A stretch of DNA of 64,000 nucleotides from the NCBI GenBank assembly GCA_037367405.1, contig JAZKJV010008882.1, positions 1,860,001-1,924,000 of the forward strand. Direction: 5' to 3'. A program made the translations under genes and the position numbers. The notes under the pieces were generated by a model. It was given only the letters and a program-made list of their open reading frames with translations. It made no database searches and was not told the DNA's origin. Source of the stretch: Ottelia alismoides. Taxonomy: Eukaryota > Streptophyta > Magnoliopsida > Alismatales > Hydrocharitaceae. Within the stretch, counting starts at the first letter, position 1, and each line of letters begins with the position of its first letter. Below, in pieces: positions 51,728 through 62,783 of this stretch.

Positions 51728-52230
51728 TGGTATCAGAGCGACGGTCTTAGACCGGAGTTCTCAAACCAAACCCTAACCCTAGCCCCACCTCCGAGCCCTC
51801 CGCGCGCCGCCCAGGTTGCCCAGGCCTTGCGCGCTCTCCCACACGCCGCCAGGCCCCACGTGCCCTCCCGTGCGCCGCCAGGCCTTGCCCGCGTGCCCTC
51901 CCGTGTGTCGCCAGGCCTTGCGCACTTCTTCACGCGCTGTCAGGCCCTGCGTGCTCCTCTGCACCCTTCCGCGCGCCGCCAGGATCTCGCGTGCTCCTCC
52001 GCGCATTGCCAGGCCCTCTGTCTCCTGCGAGCGTCTCTCGCGTGTCCTGGCTCCACGCGCCAAGTCACCCGCGTGATCCTCAGGGCTCCTCCATCTCTCC
52101 GCACGCTCATCTGCACCACGTGCACTGTGATTTGATCGCATATTGCCTAGTACACGCCGCCTCTCTCTAGGGTTCGGCCAACCCTAGAATATCTCCGTCA
52201 ACAAGGAGACCTTCATCCGCGTCCCCACAT
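51728..52230 (+). other. Copia primer binding site and C-rich leader
   Basis: TGGTATCAGAGC (51728-51739) is complementary to initiator tRNA-Met. The leader at 51780-52070 is a drifting tandem array of cgcgccgccaggccttgc-like units of about 25-35 bp. Several reading frames stay open through it only because of composition. Confidence 0.75.
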
Positions 52231-52301
52231 TTTTTTTTGAAGCCAAGAAAAGGGGGATACACTCAATGGTGTTCACCCCAATATATTAAAAGGAAAGAAA
52301 G

Positions 52302-53154
52302 TCAGGGATACAAACAAGAAAGAAAAAAAAGCGACCCGGTGAAGGAGGCAAGAAACCTCCAGTGCACCCAAGCCACGAGGGGGTTCTCCCAAAGCCCCCG
52401 GACCATAGGGCAGAGAAAGAGGATATGGTCCAGGGATTCCACATTTGAATCACACAGGACGCAAATATTGGAAACCGAGGGCATCAACCTTAAACAACGA
52501 TCACGCGTCATAAGCCTCTTTCTGCGGACGAGCCATAAGAAGAAGACAATGCGCAAGGGCAGGCCCAAGGTCCAGAAGAAACCACAGTCTCTAACCAGGG
52601 AATCCGAACGAGCAGGCAGAGTACCAAGCAAAGATGCATAGGCCTTCCGAGTCGAGAAGCCACCATCCCTCCAAATCCAGTGATCCATGCCCACAGAAGG
52701 CGGATCCGCATGAGCAAGGGCGTCCATCAGGGCAAGAAAATCCAAGAACCTCTGATCTGAGAAGTCCCCCAGAAAGTGAAGAGACCAACACGCATTCACC
52801 CAGCAGCAAATGACGGAGGCATCCTTATTTTTTGCCAACGCAAAGAGACGAGGGAATCGGACAGAAAGTGGCTCCCTCCCCCAACAAGCTGTCATTCCAA
52901 AAGGAGAAGGCACGGCCGTCCCCCAGGACAGGCTTGAAGGTCGCTCTGTTCTTCAAAAAGACCCCCTGAACACCACGCCAGAACGGAGAGCGTGCCCGCA
53001 CCACCCCCAAATCAACCTCGCCAGCCCACTCCCTCCCATGAAGCTCCCTCAAGATCTCAATAAAGAAACTTTCATCTCTTCCCCACACCCTTCTTTCCCA
53101 CTAAAGGAGGAACGCGTCATTGACCAAGTTGAGGCACCTAACCCCCAAACCTCC
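52302..53154 (-). pseudogene. LINE ORF2 C-terminal part with zf-RVT domain
   Basis: After stops near 53155 the minus strand reads GLGVRCLNLVNDAFLL, VWGRDESFFIEILRELHGRE, FKPVLGDGRAFSFWNDSLLG and RFPRLFALAKNKDA. The zf-RVT domain follows (RIVFFLWLVRRKRLMTRDRC, then CVLCDSNVESLDHILFLCPM). It is clearly homologous to the truncated LINE at 29808-30754. Confidence 0.88.
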
Positions 53155-54595
53155 TGCCTACTTCTCCCTCACCACCTCTTCCCAAGCGACCAGGTGAATC
53201 CCTCTCCCATCGATACTTGATTTCCCCCATAAGAATCTTTTGAAGCAAGACTCAAGTCTCCTGCAAATCCCATCAGGCAGACGTCGAGTCGACAAGAAGT
53301 GCACCGGAATGGCAACAAGGACCGAGCGAAGAAGAACCAGCCTACCGCCTTTTGAAAGGAGCGTCGAGCGCCAACCTGCCAATCTCGCCTCAACCTTCTC
53401 CACCACCACACTCCAATCCATGAGTCTTGGCCTCCCAACCACCTAGGGAAGGCCCAGGTAATCGATCGGAAGGCTCCCCAAAGCAGAGCCCAGAATATTC
53501 GCAAAATCCAACGCCACGGTCTCCGAAAGGCCAAAAGGAATAACCTTAGATTTGGTACCATTTATGCGCATCCCCGATAATTCGGTAAAGAGGTCCAGAG
53601 TCACTGACATGGCCGCGACCTCCGTATCACCCCCTTCAATGAAGCACAAAGTGTCGTCCGCAAATTGAATTAGCGGCACGGAAATGGCCCCCTTGGAGAA
53701 GCCCTTGGAGAGGCCCGCAGCAACAACCCGATCCACCATACGAGCCAAGACGTCCGAAGCAAGAACGAATAGAAGGGGGGCCAAAGGGCATCCCTGGCGC
53801 AGGCCCCGACGCGGTTGAAAACGCCCCCCCTTCCAAGCCGCCATTGAGCAAGAGAGAAAAAGAGACGGTAGTCACGCATCGCCGCATCCATGAAATCCAC
53901 CTCTCCGGGAAACCGCGCCTCCTGAGGACCGACCACAGGAAAGCCCAATCAATGCTATCAGAAGCTTTAGCGAAATCAATTTTCCAAAGCACCCCTTGAC
54001 GCCCCGAGGCTTTCCAATCCGCCACCAATTCCGAAACAACAGCAATACAATCCGAAATTTGTCTCCCCTTAATGAAAGCCGCCTGAACGGGGGAAACAAG
54101 CGAGTCCAGCACTCTAGAGAGTCTCCTAGCCAGCACTTTAGCCACAATTAAATAGATGGCGTTTGATATCGAGATGGGGCGAAAGTCCCCAATGTCCTCC
54201 GCCGCCTCCCTCTTTGGAATCAAAAGCAATAAGGCCCTGGTGAGCCTATCAAAACCCACATTTCCTCCACAGAACTCCTCAATCACCTCAAAAACTTCAA
54301 CTCCCACCAAGTCCCAAAAATCCCTAAAGAAAGCCACAGAAAAACCATCAGTACACGGGGAAGCATCAATATTAAGATCCCACACAGCCTCTTTAGTCTC
54401 CAACAACGAAATTGGCCTAATAAGCAAGGCACAGTCCTCCTCGGAAACTTTGGGAACCCCCAAACCCAACCATTTCCAGCAGCACGTGGATCGAGCCGAC
54501 ATGACACCCCTGAAATGCTCCATAATGGCGGATCCCATTGCATTATCCCCAACGATTCGCTCCCCATCAACAGAAATAGCGCGTAATGAATTGGT
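53155..54595 (-). pseudogene. LINE ORF2 reverse transcriptase region
   Basis: Motifs in order are LLLIPKREAAEDIGDFRPIS, VLARRLSRVLDSLVSPVQAA, FIKGRQISD, VLWKIDFAKASDSI (first catalytic Asp), then a frameshift at a run of eight C near 53829. It continues RRGLRQGCPLAPLLFVLA, PLIQFADDTLCF (the catalytic FADD), INGTKSKVIPFG and SLPIDYLGLP. A TAG at about 53443 precedes GRPRLMDWSVVVEKVEARLAG and KGGRLVLLRSVLVAIP. The copy is inactive but recently so. Confidence 0.9.
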
Positions 54596-55714
54596 TCATT
54601 TCCTCCCACTAGCAACCCTGTGGAAATAAGCCGTGTCTGCATCACCATCTTTGAGCCACTTTAGCCTGGATCGCTGATGCCACTCAATAGCTCTCTTCTT
54701 GTCCTCCTCCGCCATCTTTTTTTGCGCAGAGGATCGCTCCTCGAGCTCGTCCACGCTGAGATTCCTCTCATTCTCCACAGAATCAAGCCTCGAAATAATC
54801 TCCTCCGCCTCCTTTCTAAGAGCCACCCGCACCAGCCGCATCTCCCGCTTATAGCGCGCCAATCTCCTCCGCAATGAATCAAGCTTCTGACAAAATCTTG
54901 CAACTGCAGACCCCTCCACAGTAGAGGAAGCCCACTGGTCGGCCACCACACCCCTGAAGGAAGGCTCAAGGAGCCAGCAGCGTTCGTATCTAAAGATGCC
55001 CTTCAGAGATAGAGTCTCACCAGAATCCCATAAAATCGGCGAGTGGTCGGAGAAGGCCCTGGGTCTAGAAGATGCCGAGCAGGAAGGAAATCTTTCCATC
55101 AAATCACCCGAAGCCAAGAAGCGATCAATCCGGGATCTAGAAGTGCCGCTCCTCCAAGTATATCTTATATCAGATGCCACCAAGTTCTCCAAAGCCAATG
55201 AGTCCACAGTCTCCTTGAAAGACAAAGACCCCGGGTCACGCCCGCCCCTCGCCCGGGGGCGATCAGCAGAGTGAATAGTCACATTGAAATCTCCCCCAAT
55301 GATCCAAGGGAGGCCAACAAAAGCACGCTCTGCGTCACGCAAATCCTCCCATAGTTCAGCTCTTTTGATATGACAGTAGGGCCCATAGACACAAGACACA
55401 GCAATAGAAGAGGCCGAGTCACTTCTAACCAGCACCACAGAAAGCATATGCCTCCCCAAGATGGAGGAATCAAGCGTAAAGACAGCCAATTTCCACGCGA
55501 TGAAGAGGCCCCCCGCCGCTCCCACCGCATCCAAAGTCGTAAAGCCATCCAAAGCCCCCGCACCAAAGGAACGCCAGAGGGCATCATCCAGCCCACGCAA
55601 TTTCGACTCCTGGATCAAGGCCACATCACAACCCCACTCCGACAAACGGGCACCCAGAGCCTTTCTCTTCACGCCGTCCCCCAGGCCCCTCACGTTCCAG
55701 GAAAGAATTTTCAT
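54596..55714 (-). pseudogene. LINE ORF2 N-terminal part: AP endonuclease
   Basis: The frame starts MKILSWNVRGLGDGVKRKAL and shows the standard endonuclease blocks: LIQESKL with the catalytic glutamate, VSCVYGP, WIIGGDFNVT, RIDRFLAS and FSDHSPIL with the catalytic His. A coiled, charged region follows and then RLKWLKDGDADTAYFHRVAS. A TGA at 54596-54598 ends it. The same frame continues beyond as TNSLRAISVDGERIVGDNAM, so this is a single nonsense change (probably CGA to TGA) in a continuous ORF2. Confidence 0.9.
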
Positions 55715-55869
55715 TAAGAAGAAAGGCGGCTCCCTCCAGAATGCGCAAGGTCAGCCGCCTCCGCTACAGTGTCTCTCAACGATGCACAGGTAGAAATTGG
55801 CGCGAATCCCGTACGAGACCTGCTCCGCCTTAGATATCTCTTCCCCGATCGCTTATCAGATCGAGATCC

Positions 55870-58239
55870 CTAATCAATAACACGGTCCGAGTCACCCAAC
55901 ACAGGGCTAGGCAATGCGAGAATAGGCGAGCCCACATCAACATTGGAATAAGGCCCCAGCATGGAGAGCGAAGTTGAACCCATCTTTAAAGGCAAAGCAT
56001 TGTCGGAATGGAGGCCCGAGCCCCGAACCGAGGGAGGAACTGAGGGAGAGTCATGAAACACCACCGCAACATTACCCGGCCCAATGATGGGCCCAAAAGA
56101 ATCCCGGGTGGAGTCCGGATCCGAATCCGCGGAGAGAAAGGAAGAATCCCCACCGGACCAAGATCCGAAGCACCCCGATCCGCCAACAATCGCAGAAGAG
56201 AGACCCGTCCGTGCGCCCGAAAAAGAAACGTTCATCGTACGGTCCACCTTCCAGGTAAAAGAGCCAAGAATCGAATCAACCTCGGACGGTTCCCATAGAG
56301 GCAGACCGCTACGTAGAGCGAAATCACTCGAGAAGCGGGAAGAATCATTGAAGGGGTGCGGGCATTCAATCCAGGGGGGCGACGCTTCGCAAGCACCCCC
56401 ATGCAACGCTAGCTGGCCACCAGGAGACGAGGCGCCATCAGCAACCGGAGAGGCTAACGTCATGATCGAGGGAAGCGTCGGCTCAGCCACCGCCTGCGGC
56501 TGAGCAAGAGGCTGCAAGAAAGAAATCTCCACTGGGAACGAGAAACGACCAACTGAGAAGGTCTCAAAGACCACCTTGCCCATGATGTCATCAAGCGAAC
56601 TTCTGCCACAATCCAGAAGGACCCGAGTTGTCTTCCAATCTGAGCCTGGCCTGTAGCCATCCCCCACAATCGCCAGCAGCTCCCCCCATAGGCGAAGGAG
56701 ATTGCCCAAACCGTGCACCTTACGAGAGAGGAAGGGAATCCCTCGCACCTCAACAACACAAATTTCAACATCGACGCAGGCTCCATCATCGTAGCGCAAA
56801 GGTCTCCAGGAGATGTCCTCAAAAATATCACTCGCCAATAAGCTTTGTCGTTGATCCATCGATAGGCCCCGAACACAGCATCTTGAGTTGTCCAGAACAA
56901 CCATGTCGTCATCGAACATGGGTCCCAGGAAACCATGCAAACGCAAGTCCACCAGTGTTGTAAAAGTCGCCCGACTGGCCCGATTAGTAGGTCCGACTAG
57001 TCTAGTCAGTGGGGTGGCCGACCGAGTACCGACTAATTCCGTCTAGGTACACTAATCGACCAATTTTTGCTCGGAGATACCGTATTTTTTTTAATGTTTT
57101 ACTTTTTTTATAAGCAAACTTAGTATAATGTGCCTAATGTTTTATTTAAATTCAATATTTTCTTTTATTTTATTATGGTAGTATATAAATGTACAAAATC
57201 TATGTAAATATATGTATAAAAATGAGTTATATATTTAAAATAATTATAAAATTCAAAGTCGATTAAAGTCCGACTAAATCTGATTAGTCGCCCGACTGCC
57301 GATTAATCCTTAGTCAGTGACCCAACCGACCGAGTACCGAGTACCGACTTTTGCAACCTTGAAGTCCACTATACTCCAATCTACTCCTTTACGTAAGGTT
57401 AACCCCACAGCAACTCCATCACACCCACCCCCCTTCACGAGGTGGCCATGCAGCGAAACATTAGGCGACACCACCCGCCCCCTCCTTTAAGAAACAGCTT
57501 CCACGCCACAGCTCCCACCCACCTTCTCTAGGTTGACACCGCCAGCAAAGAGGGTTGCCGCCTCCCCATCAGGGTCCTTGGCATGAGGGTCCGTCGAAAG
57601 AGTGTGGGTCCTGAAATCACGAACCACCTGCGCGAAAGAGCACGAACTCTTCCCCCCCTCAGGGATCACGTCGAAAGAAACATCTTGCACCTTATCCTCC
57701 CTCCCGGCCGCAGGGGAGTCCTTGTGAACCAAAGGATCCAAACGTGTAGCCTCGAACCAACAGAAAGCTTTCTTGTGGCCAACCCTTCCACAACGAAAAC
57801 ATCTTGCAGGCATCCCACAGGTCGGAGCAGTATGGCCACGTTCGTCACATCTAAAGCAACGCTTACCCGGCTTCTTGTGAGAAACACGAACCCAAGCACC
57901 ACTCTCATCATGCTCCTCGGAGGCGTGCACAACATCGTGAGCCCTCCCCCGGAGAACGCCTTTTCCTTTGAAGTCGACTCGACCCGCGCGGATATCGTTG
58001 ATGGCGCTAGCCGAGCTCTCCATGCCTTCACCAGGAACGAAGAGAGGCACTCCCGCGAGAGATGCCTTCGGTCTCCACCAAGTTCTTGCATAAGAAGTCC
58101 TTCCTCTTGATGTGACTGAGGGGCGAGCGCCTCTGGACTCCAACGCTCGCTCCGGATGCTCACGTGCATCAACCTTAGGCTTCCACCGCTCTCTCACTCT
58201 CCACCAGCGATTCTCTCGACCTCTCTCTCCACCTCCCAT
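55870..58239 (-). pseudogene. LINE ORF1 (nucleic-acid-binding, CCHC), split by a MITE
   Basis: The frame from ATG at 58239 encodes a basic N-terminal region and two CCHC knuckles (CFRCDERGHTAPTC and CFRCGRVGHKKAFC). An in-frame TAA at about 57487 interrupts it. It then reads on as VSPNVSLHGHLVKG and VGLTLRKGVDWSIVDL up to the MITE. Removing the MITE and one copy of its 8-bp duplication joins this exactly to DLRLHGFLGPMFDDDMVVLD, which stays open to 55870. ORF1 proteins coat LINE RNA. The single nonsense codon and the insertion disable this copy. Confidence 0.85.
56953..57361. mobile_element. hAT-like MITE, TAGTCGG group, 409 bp, inside LINE ORF1
   Basis: The termini CAGTGTTGTAAAAGTCG and (reverse complement) CAAGGTTGCAAAAGTCG match at 14 of 17. 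A perfect 8-bp duplication AAGTCCAC lies at 56945-56952 and 57362-57369. Subterminal words are AGTCGG, CCGACTA and GACCGA. The core is AT-rich (atatatgtataaaaatga). Excision of the element plus one duplication restores the LINE ORF1 frame, which independently proves the boundaries. Confidence 0.95.
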
Positions 58240-58385
58240 CTTTCTCGTGAAGCTTCAAATACCTTCCTCGCTTCAAACAGGACCTCTCAAATACCTCTCA
58301 AATACCTACACATGCAACCGAACCTGTGAATGTCAGTGTAGACAATCACATCTTCAGTCTACAACCCCAGTTTTCCATTATCATC

Positions 58386-59215
58386 ATGTCAGAAAGCAAG
58401 GCAAATATCCCATCTACAGGTGCCTTCAAAGGTCCTGCGCCTATTGTGAAGATGGACGGGTCAAACTACGAAATGTGGGCAATGCAGTTCATGAGTATGA
58501 TGAAGTTGACCGGTAAGAAGCACATTCTTACTGAGGAAGAGCCTACTGAGAAGACTGGGATCAATGCCTCATGGGAGGCGATGATGCATATGCCAAGATT
58601 TGGCTATCAGGAACATTAGCAATTGAGATTGCCAATGATATTCTCCATCAGCCCACTGCAAAAGCAATGTGGGATATTCTGGCTGCCACCTATTCACAGG
58701 CCAAGAATGAGACGAAGATTCTGCAATTCCAATATGACATCTTTACAAACAAGCAGAATGGAAGGCCTCTACACTCAATATACACATCTTTACGTGGAAT
58801 GTTTGAGAAGCTTTATAGCTTCATGCTTCTCACAGCCACTCCTGAGCAACATAAGACCTACCGGAATGCAACTATGGTTGGTGTATTTCTGGCAGCCCTT
58901 GATAAAGAGTACGAGGCAGCACGTTCCCAGATCTTGGCAGATTCCACCATTCCTCTGATGGAGGAAGCCTTTCACAGATTGAGTCGTATTACTGTTCCTT
59001 CATCTACTGCAAATCAGACCGCCTCGGCTATGGCAGCGAATCGAGGTTGTAGGGGTAATCATCAGTTTCGTGGACGTGGACCTCGGGGCAGAGGAGGCCG
59101 AGTTTGGCCATCATGCACTTTTTGCCACCGTTCTGGGCATACCGAAGACACATGCTATTCCACCAGTACCTCATGTAGCACTTATGCATTCAGTAGCAGT
59201 AGTGGATCTGATATT
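58386..59215 (+). pseudogene. Copia gag
   Basis: The gag starts MSESKANIPSTGAFKGPAP and DGSNYEMWAMQFMSMMKLTG (a copia gag N-terminus with the conserved YxxW). One frameshift near 58590 follows, then the GAG_UBN2 region (DILAATYSQAKNETKILQFQ, LRGMFEKLYSFMLLTATPEQ). It ends with a zinc knuckle CTFCHRSGHTEDTC near 59115-59156. One frameshift disables it. Confidence 0.88.
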
Positions 59216-60434
59216 CTAGAGTGGATTATGGACTCTGGTGCCACACATCATCTGTGTGGTGATCAAGGTCTACTTACAGCCTACCGACAGGTTCCTCCAA
59301 GTCGTACTGTGGTTATTGCTAATGGGACGTACTCCCATATTACTGGTCAGGGGGAGATTAGCCTGACACCCTCTATGCACCTCAAGAATGTGCTACACGC
59401 ACATGATTTTTCTATCAATTTGTTGTCCATTAGCCAACTTACAAAGGATTTACATTGTCGAGCAATTTTTTATCCATCTTCTCTCATTTTTCATGACATC
59501 CTTACGGGCAACATGATTGGGCGTGGCTATGAGCAGGGCAGCCTCTATCGTCTCAGTCGGACCCCATACGCCGGAGTCTCCTCTCTTCCTACTGGATCTG
59601 TCTCTCCTTTCCTATGGCACTTGTGCTTTGGACATCTACTGCTTCAGAAATTATGTCGTGTTTACCCTAGGTTTCACCTCACACATCAATCCAATCTGAG
59701 GCTTGTCAGTTGGGAAAGCATCATCGGTCTACCTTTCACAGTCGTCAAAGTCGAAATAGTCGCTCCAAGTTTGAGTTATTTCATGTCGATATCTGAGGAC
59801 CTAGTCGTGTTCCTGATCATTAGGGACACAGGTTTTATATGGTTATTGTGGATGATTTTTCTTGTGTGTCTTAGGTCTTTTGTTAAAGAATAAATTTGAA
59901 GCTGGGAATATTATCATAAATTTCATCAATGAAGTTCGTAATGTTTTTTATGCATCTGTAAAGATTGTGAGAAGTGATGATACCTTGGAATTTTGTACTC
60001 ATACTCTCTCCAATTATTTTTCAACACAGGGGATTGTCCACCAAACATCATGTGCCTATACTTCCCAACAAATGGAGTTGCAGAAAGGAAACATCGTCAT
60101 TTACTTGATGTCACTAGGTCGCTTCTCATACAGAGTCATGTGGGGCGATTTTGTCCTAATGACACGTTATCTCATTAATCGCATGTCGACGTTTATCTTA
60201 GGTGAGAAGATTCCTTTCTCCCTTGTTTTTCCTAAAAAAGAATTGTTCTCTCTCACAACTCGTGTGTTTGGCTCAGTGGCCTTTGTCCACCAGTTGTCTC
60301 CAAGTATTGACAAGCTCTCTCCTAGGTCTGTCAAGTGTGTTTTCGTCGGTTACTCCATAACACAAACGGGATACAGGTGTTATGATCCATTGCGCAGGAA
60401 ATATTTTGTTAGTGCTGACATTACCTTTTTTTAG
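59216..60434 (+). pseudogene. Copia protease and integrase region
   Basis: The protease active site is in WIMDSGATHHLCG (about 59221-59260), followed by ISLTPSMHLKNVLHAHDFSI and NLLSISQL. The GAG-pre-integrase LWHLCFGHLLLQKL appears near 59612. The integrase core is broken by frameshifts near 59690-59900, and the catalytic residues are only partly recognisable. The C-terminal part is better kept: LPNKW-like decay, then TRVFGSVAFVHQLSPSIDKL and FVGYSITQTGYRCYDPLRRK. Confidence 0.82.
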
Positions 60435-60499
60435 TATGTTATGTACTTCTCTTCTACATGTGATCAGTTGGTATCCTCGGGCACTGATGAAGCCATATA

Positions 60500-61600
60500 T
60501 ATGCCACCATCATCATCACCTCCACCACCACCTACATCTCCTACACCTCCTGTTACAGTTCATGTTCCCCCATTGCCTCTCCACTATATCCGTCGACATG
60601 CTTCTGCTCATGGTCATCGCTCATCATCTAGCTCGCCTGAGGTATGTTCTGAGAATATAATCAATATTGATGGATATAACGATTTACCTGAGCAGGATGT
60701 GTTACAGAGGCCAGATAAGGATACATGTGATTTGGATCTTCCTATTGCACTTCGAAAACAGAAGCGCAGTTGCGCGTCATATCCTATATCATCCACCGTT
60801 TCTTCTGATCGTTTATCTGGGGAATTCAGGAGCATTGTCATTGCACTATCGGCGGTGGATATTCCACGGAATTACCAAGATGCATTGAAGGACGGTAGGT
60901 GGCATTTAGCCATGGAAGAAGAGATGGTTGCTCTTCAGTCGAGAGATACCTGGAGCCTTGTCCCTGCACCTACCGATGTTTCTACAGTGAGCTGCAAGTG
61001 GGTCTTCACAGTTAAGTAGAATGCAGATGGCAACATTGACAGATACAAGGCACGCCTAGTTGCTCGTGGATTTACACAGACTTATAGAGTAGATCATCTT
61101 GATACATTCTCACTGATTTCTCGTCATTCCACCCTACGGATCCTTCTTTCTGTTGCGGTTACTCGTGATTGGCCACTATTCTAATTAGATGTTAAGAATG
61201 CGTTTTTATATGGTGACTTGCAGGAGGAAGTCTACATGCAACAGCCACCTGGTTTTGTTGTTGAGGGGGAGTATTCTAAGGTGTGTAGACTTCATAAGCC
61301 CATCTATGGCCTTAAGCAGAGCCCCAGAGCTTGGTTCCAGAAGCTCTCAGACTTGTTTGAAAAACAGGGGTACAGACGTTCCAATGCAGATCATTTCATG
61401 TTCATACAAAAGACATCCAGAGGTATTATTGCAATTATAGTGTATGTAGATGATATCTTGATTACAAGTGATGATGGACAAGGAATTTAGAGGGCGAAAG
61501 AAATATTGGGTCGTGAATTTGTCACCGAGGATCTTGAAGTCCTTAGATATTTTCTGGGACTGGAGTTCGCCAGAAATCCTCATGGACTGATAATGACCCA
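60500..61600 (+). pseudogene. Copia reverse transcriptase
   Basis: A Pro/Ser/His-rich linker (about 60500-60600) leads to IPRNYQDALKDGRWHLAMEE, CKWVFTVK, a TAG stop at about 61017, then YKARLVARGFTQTYRVDHLD, LDVKNAFLYGDLQEEVYMQQ, PIYGLKQSPRAWFQKLSDLF and the catalytic IVYVDDILI (about 61439-61465). Further stops follow (for example after DDGQGI). All the RT blocks are present but the frame is broken. Confidence 0.88.
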
Positions 61601-61659
61601 GAGGCAATGTCACTGACCTGTTGAGTGAAACATGAATGCTTGGATGCTGACCGGCCACT

Positions 61660-62629
61660 ACACCCATGGATCCGAGCATGAAATTATATGATGATGACAC
61701 TGATGAGGTAGATAGGAGAAGATACAAAGAACTGGTGGGCAAACTTCTTTATGTTACTATTACCAAACCCGATATCTCTTTTGTTGTTAGTCAGGTGAGC
61801 CAGTTCATGGAGCAACCACGTCAGGTACATATGAATGCTATACACATGATACCCAGGTATCTTAAATCATCTCCAGGTGCAGGTCTGATGTTCAAGAAAG
61901 ACAAGGAGATTGCTATTTCAGCATGTGCAGATGCGGATTACGCAGGATGCCCCAAGGATAGGAACATGGAAGAACATATCGATATCGGTATCGATATCGG
62001 TACCATGTCGATACCGATATATCGCCGATATATCAGCGATATATCGATGTCATATCATCGACATCGGGATTCAACTCGCCTTTTTTGTGTGTCGATACCC
62101 GATATCGGACATATCGACGATATATCAGTGACCTGTCGATACCGCTATATCGCAGATATATCGCCGATATATCGGGATACGGCCTTCCATGGATAGGAAG
62201 TCCACCATTGGATCTGCTATGTATGTTGAGAACTCTCTCATCTCGTGGAGAAGCAAGAAGCAAACGGTTGTAGCCAGATCCAGTGTCGAATCTGAATATA
62301 GGGCTATGGCCAAGGTCGGTACAGAAATTATGTGGGACAAAGCTGTTCATACATATCTATATATAGAAGTCCCACTTCCAATGTCTCTGGGATGTGACAA
62401 TCAAGCTGCTATATTTATTGCAAATAATCCAGCATTTCATGAACGAATCAAGCACATTGAGGCTGACTGTCACCTTATACGAGATATGATCCAGAAGAGG
62501 TTTATTTCTACATCTCATGTTAGCTCAGGGGACCAAACTGCAGATATCTTTACCAAGGCGTTACTTAGAGGGTCATTCCAGAAGTGCTCGTCCAAGCTAA
62601 GCATGATCAACATCTATGCTCCATCTTGA
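61660..62629 (+). pseudogene. Copia RNase H, split by a MITE
   Basis: The first half reads YKELVGKLLYVTITKPDISF, FMEQPRQVHMNAIHMIPRYL and ACADADYAGCPKDR. The MITE then intervenes and the frame resumes KSTIGSAMYVENSLISWRSK KQ, VVARSSVESEYRAMAK, CDNQAAIFIANNPAFHERIK and SSGDQTADIFTKAL. Excising the MITE with one 8-bp duplication restores GCPKDRKSTIGSAMY, exactly the family pattern. Confidence 0.9.
61965..62191. mobile_element. hAT-like MITE, ~225-bp group, CGATATAT words, 227 bp
   Basis: It begins CATGGAAGAACATATCG and ends CGGCCTTCCATG (reverse complement CATGGAAGGCCG). A perfect 8-bp duplication GATAGGAA lies at 61957-61964 and 62192-62199. Both arms are made of CGATATATCG and CGATATCGG words around a unique centre near 62075. 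It sits in the copia RNase H and breaks it. Confidence 0.95.
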
Positions 62630-62636
62630 GGGGGAG

Positions 62637-62783
62637 TGTAGAGATATATGTTATGTTATTTTGTACCGTTTCATATTTTTTTCTTTTCCTCTGGACTCTT
62701 GATGTAATTTACCCATAGGCTTCTCTACTATATAAGAGAGCCTAGGGCGTATGGAATAAACAAGTCCCTTATTTTTCCCAACA
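62637..62783 (+). repeat. 3' LTR of the copia element, about 147 bp
   Basis: It starts TGTAGAGATATATGTTATG, contains a TATA motif (ctatataagagagcc near 62729) and ends TTTTTCCCAACA before the TTTTT duplication. It is very short for a copia LTR. Confidence 0.8.

Larger units (their letters stand above)
52231..58308 (-). mobile_element. Near full-length L1-type LINE inserted in the copia leader
   Basis: The plus-strand T run at 52231-52238 is the poly-A tail of a minus-strand LINE. It carries ORF1 with two zinc knuckles (58239-55870) and ORF2 with endonuclease, RT and zf-RVT (55714-52302). A short possible duplication CACAT lies at 52226-52230 and 58309-58313. ORF1 is interrupted by a MITE at 56953-57361. 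Only a handful of stops and one frameshift disable it, so it is much younger than the copia and LTR remnants at the left of the window. Confidence 0.88.
51639..62783 (+). mobile_element. Full-length but decayed Ty1-copia retrotransposon carrying nested insertions
   Basis: The LTR start TGTAGAGATATATG occurs at 51639 and 62637. TTTTT flanks the element (51634-51638 and 62784-62788). The primer site TGGTATCAGAGC is at 51728 and the purine tract ttgagggggag ends at 62636. Gag, protease, integrase, RT (YVDD) and RNase H are all present in order between 58386 and 62629 but with several frameshifts and stops. A LINE sits in the leader (about 52231-58308) and a MITE sits in RNase H (61965-62191). 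Without them the element would be about 4.8 kb. Confidence 0.9.

Noticed and set aside
51780..52140. Long frames in the copia leader
   Set aside because: Open frames on both strands result from a tandem GC-rich array. No domain is visible.
12900..57400. CRISPR-like arrays from the regularly repeated words
   Set aside because: The window is from a plant nucleus. The words have no constant repeat-spacer spacing, and the blocks have transposon termini and target duplications.
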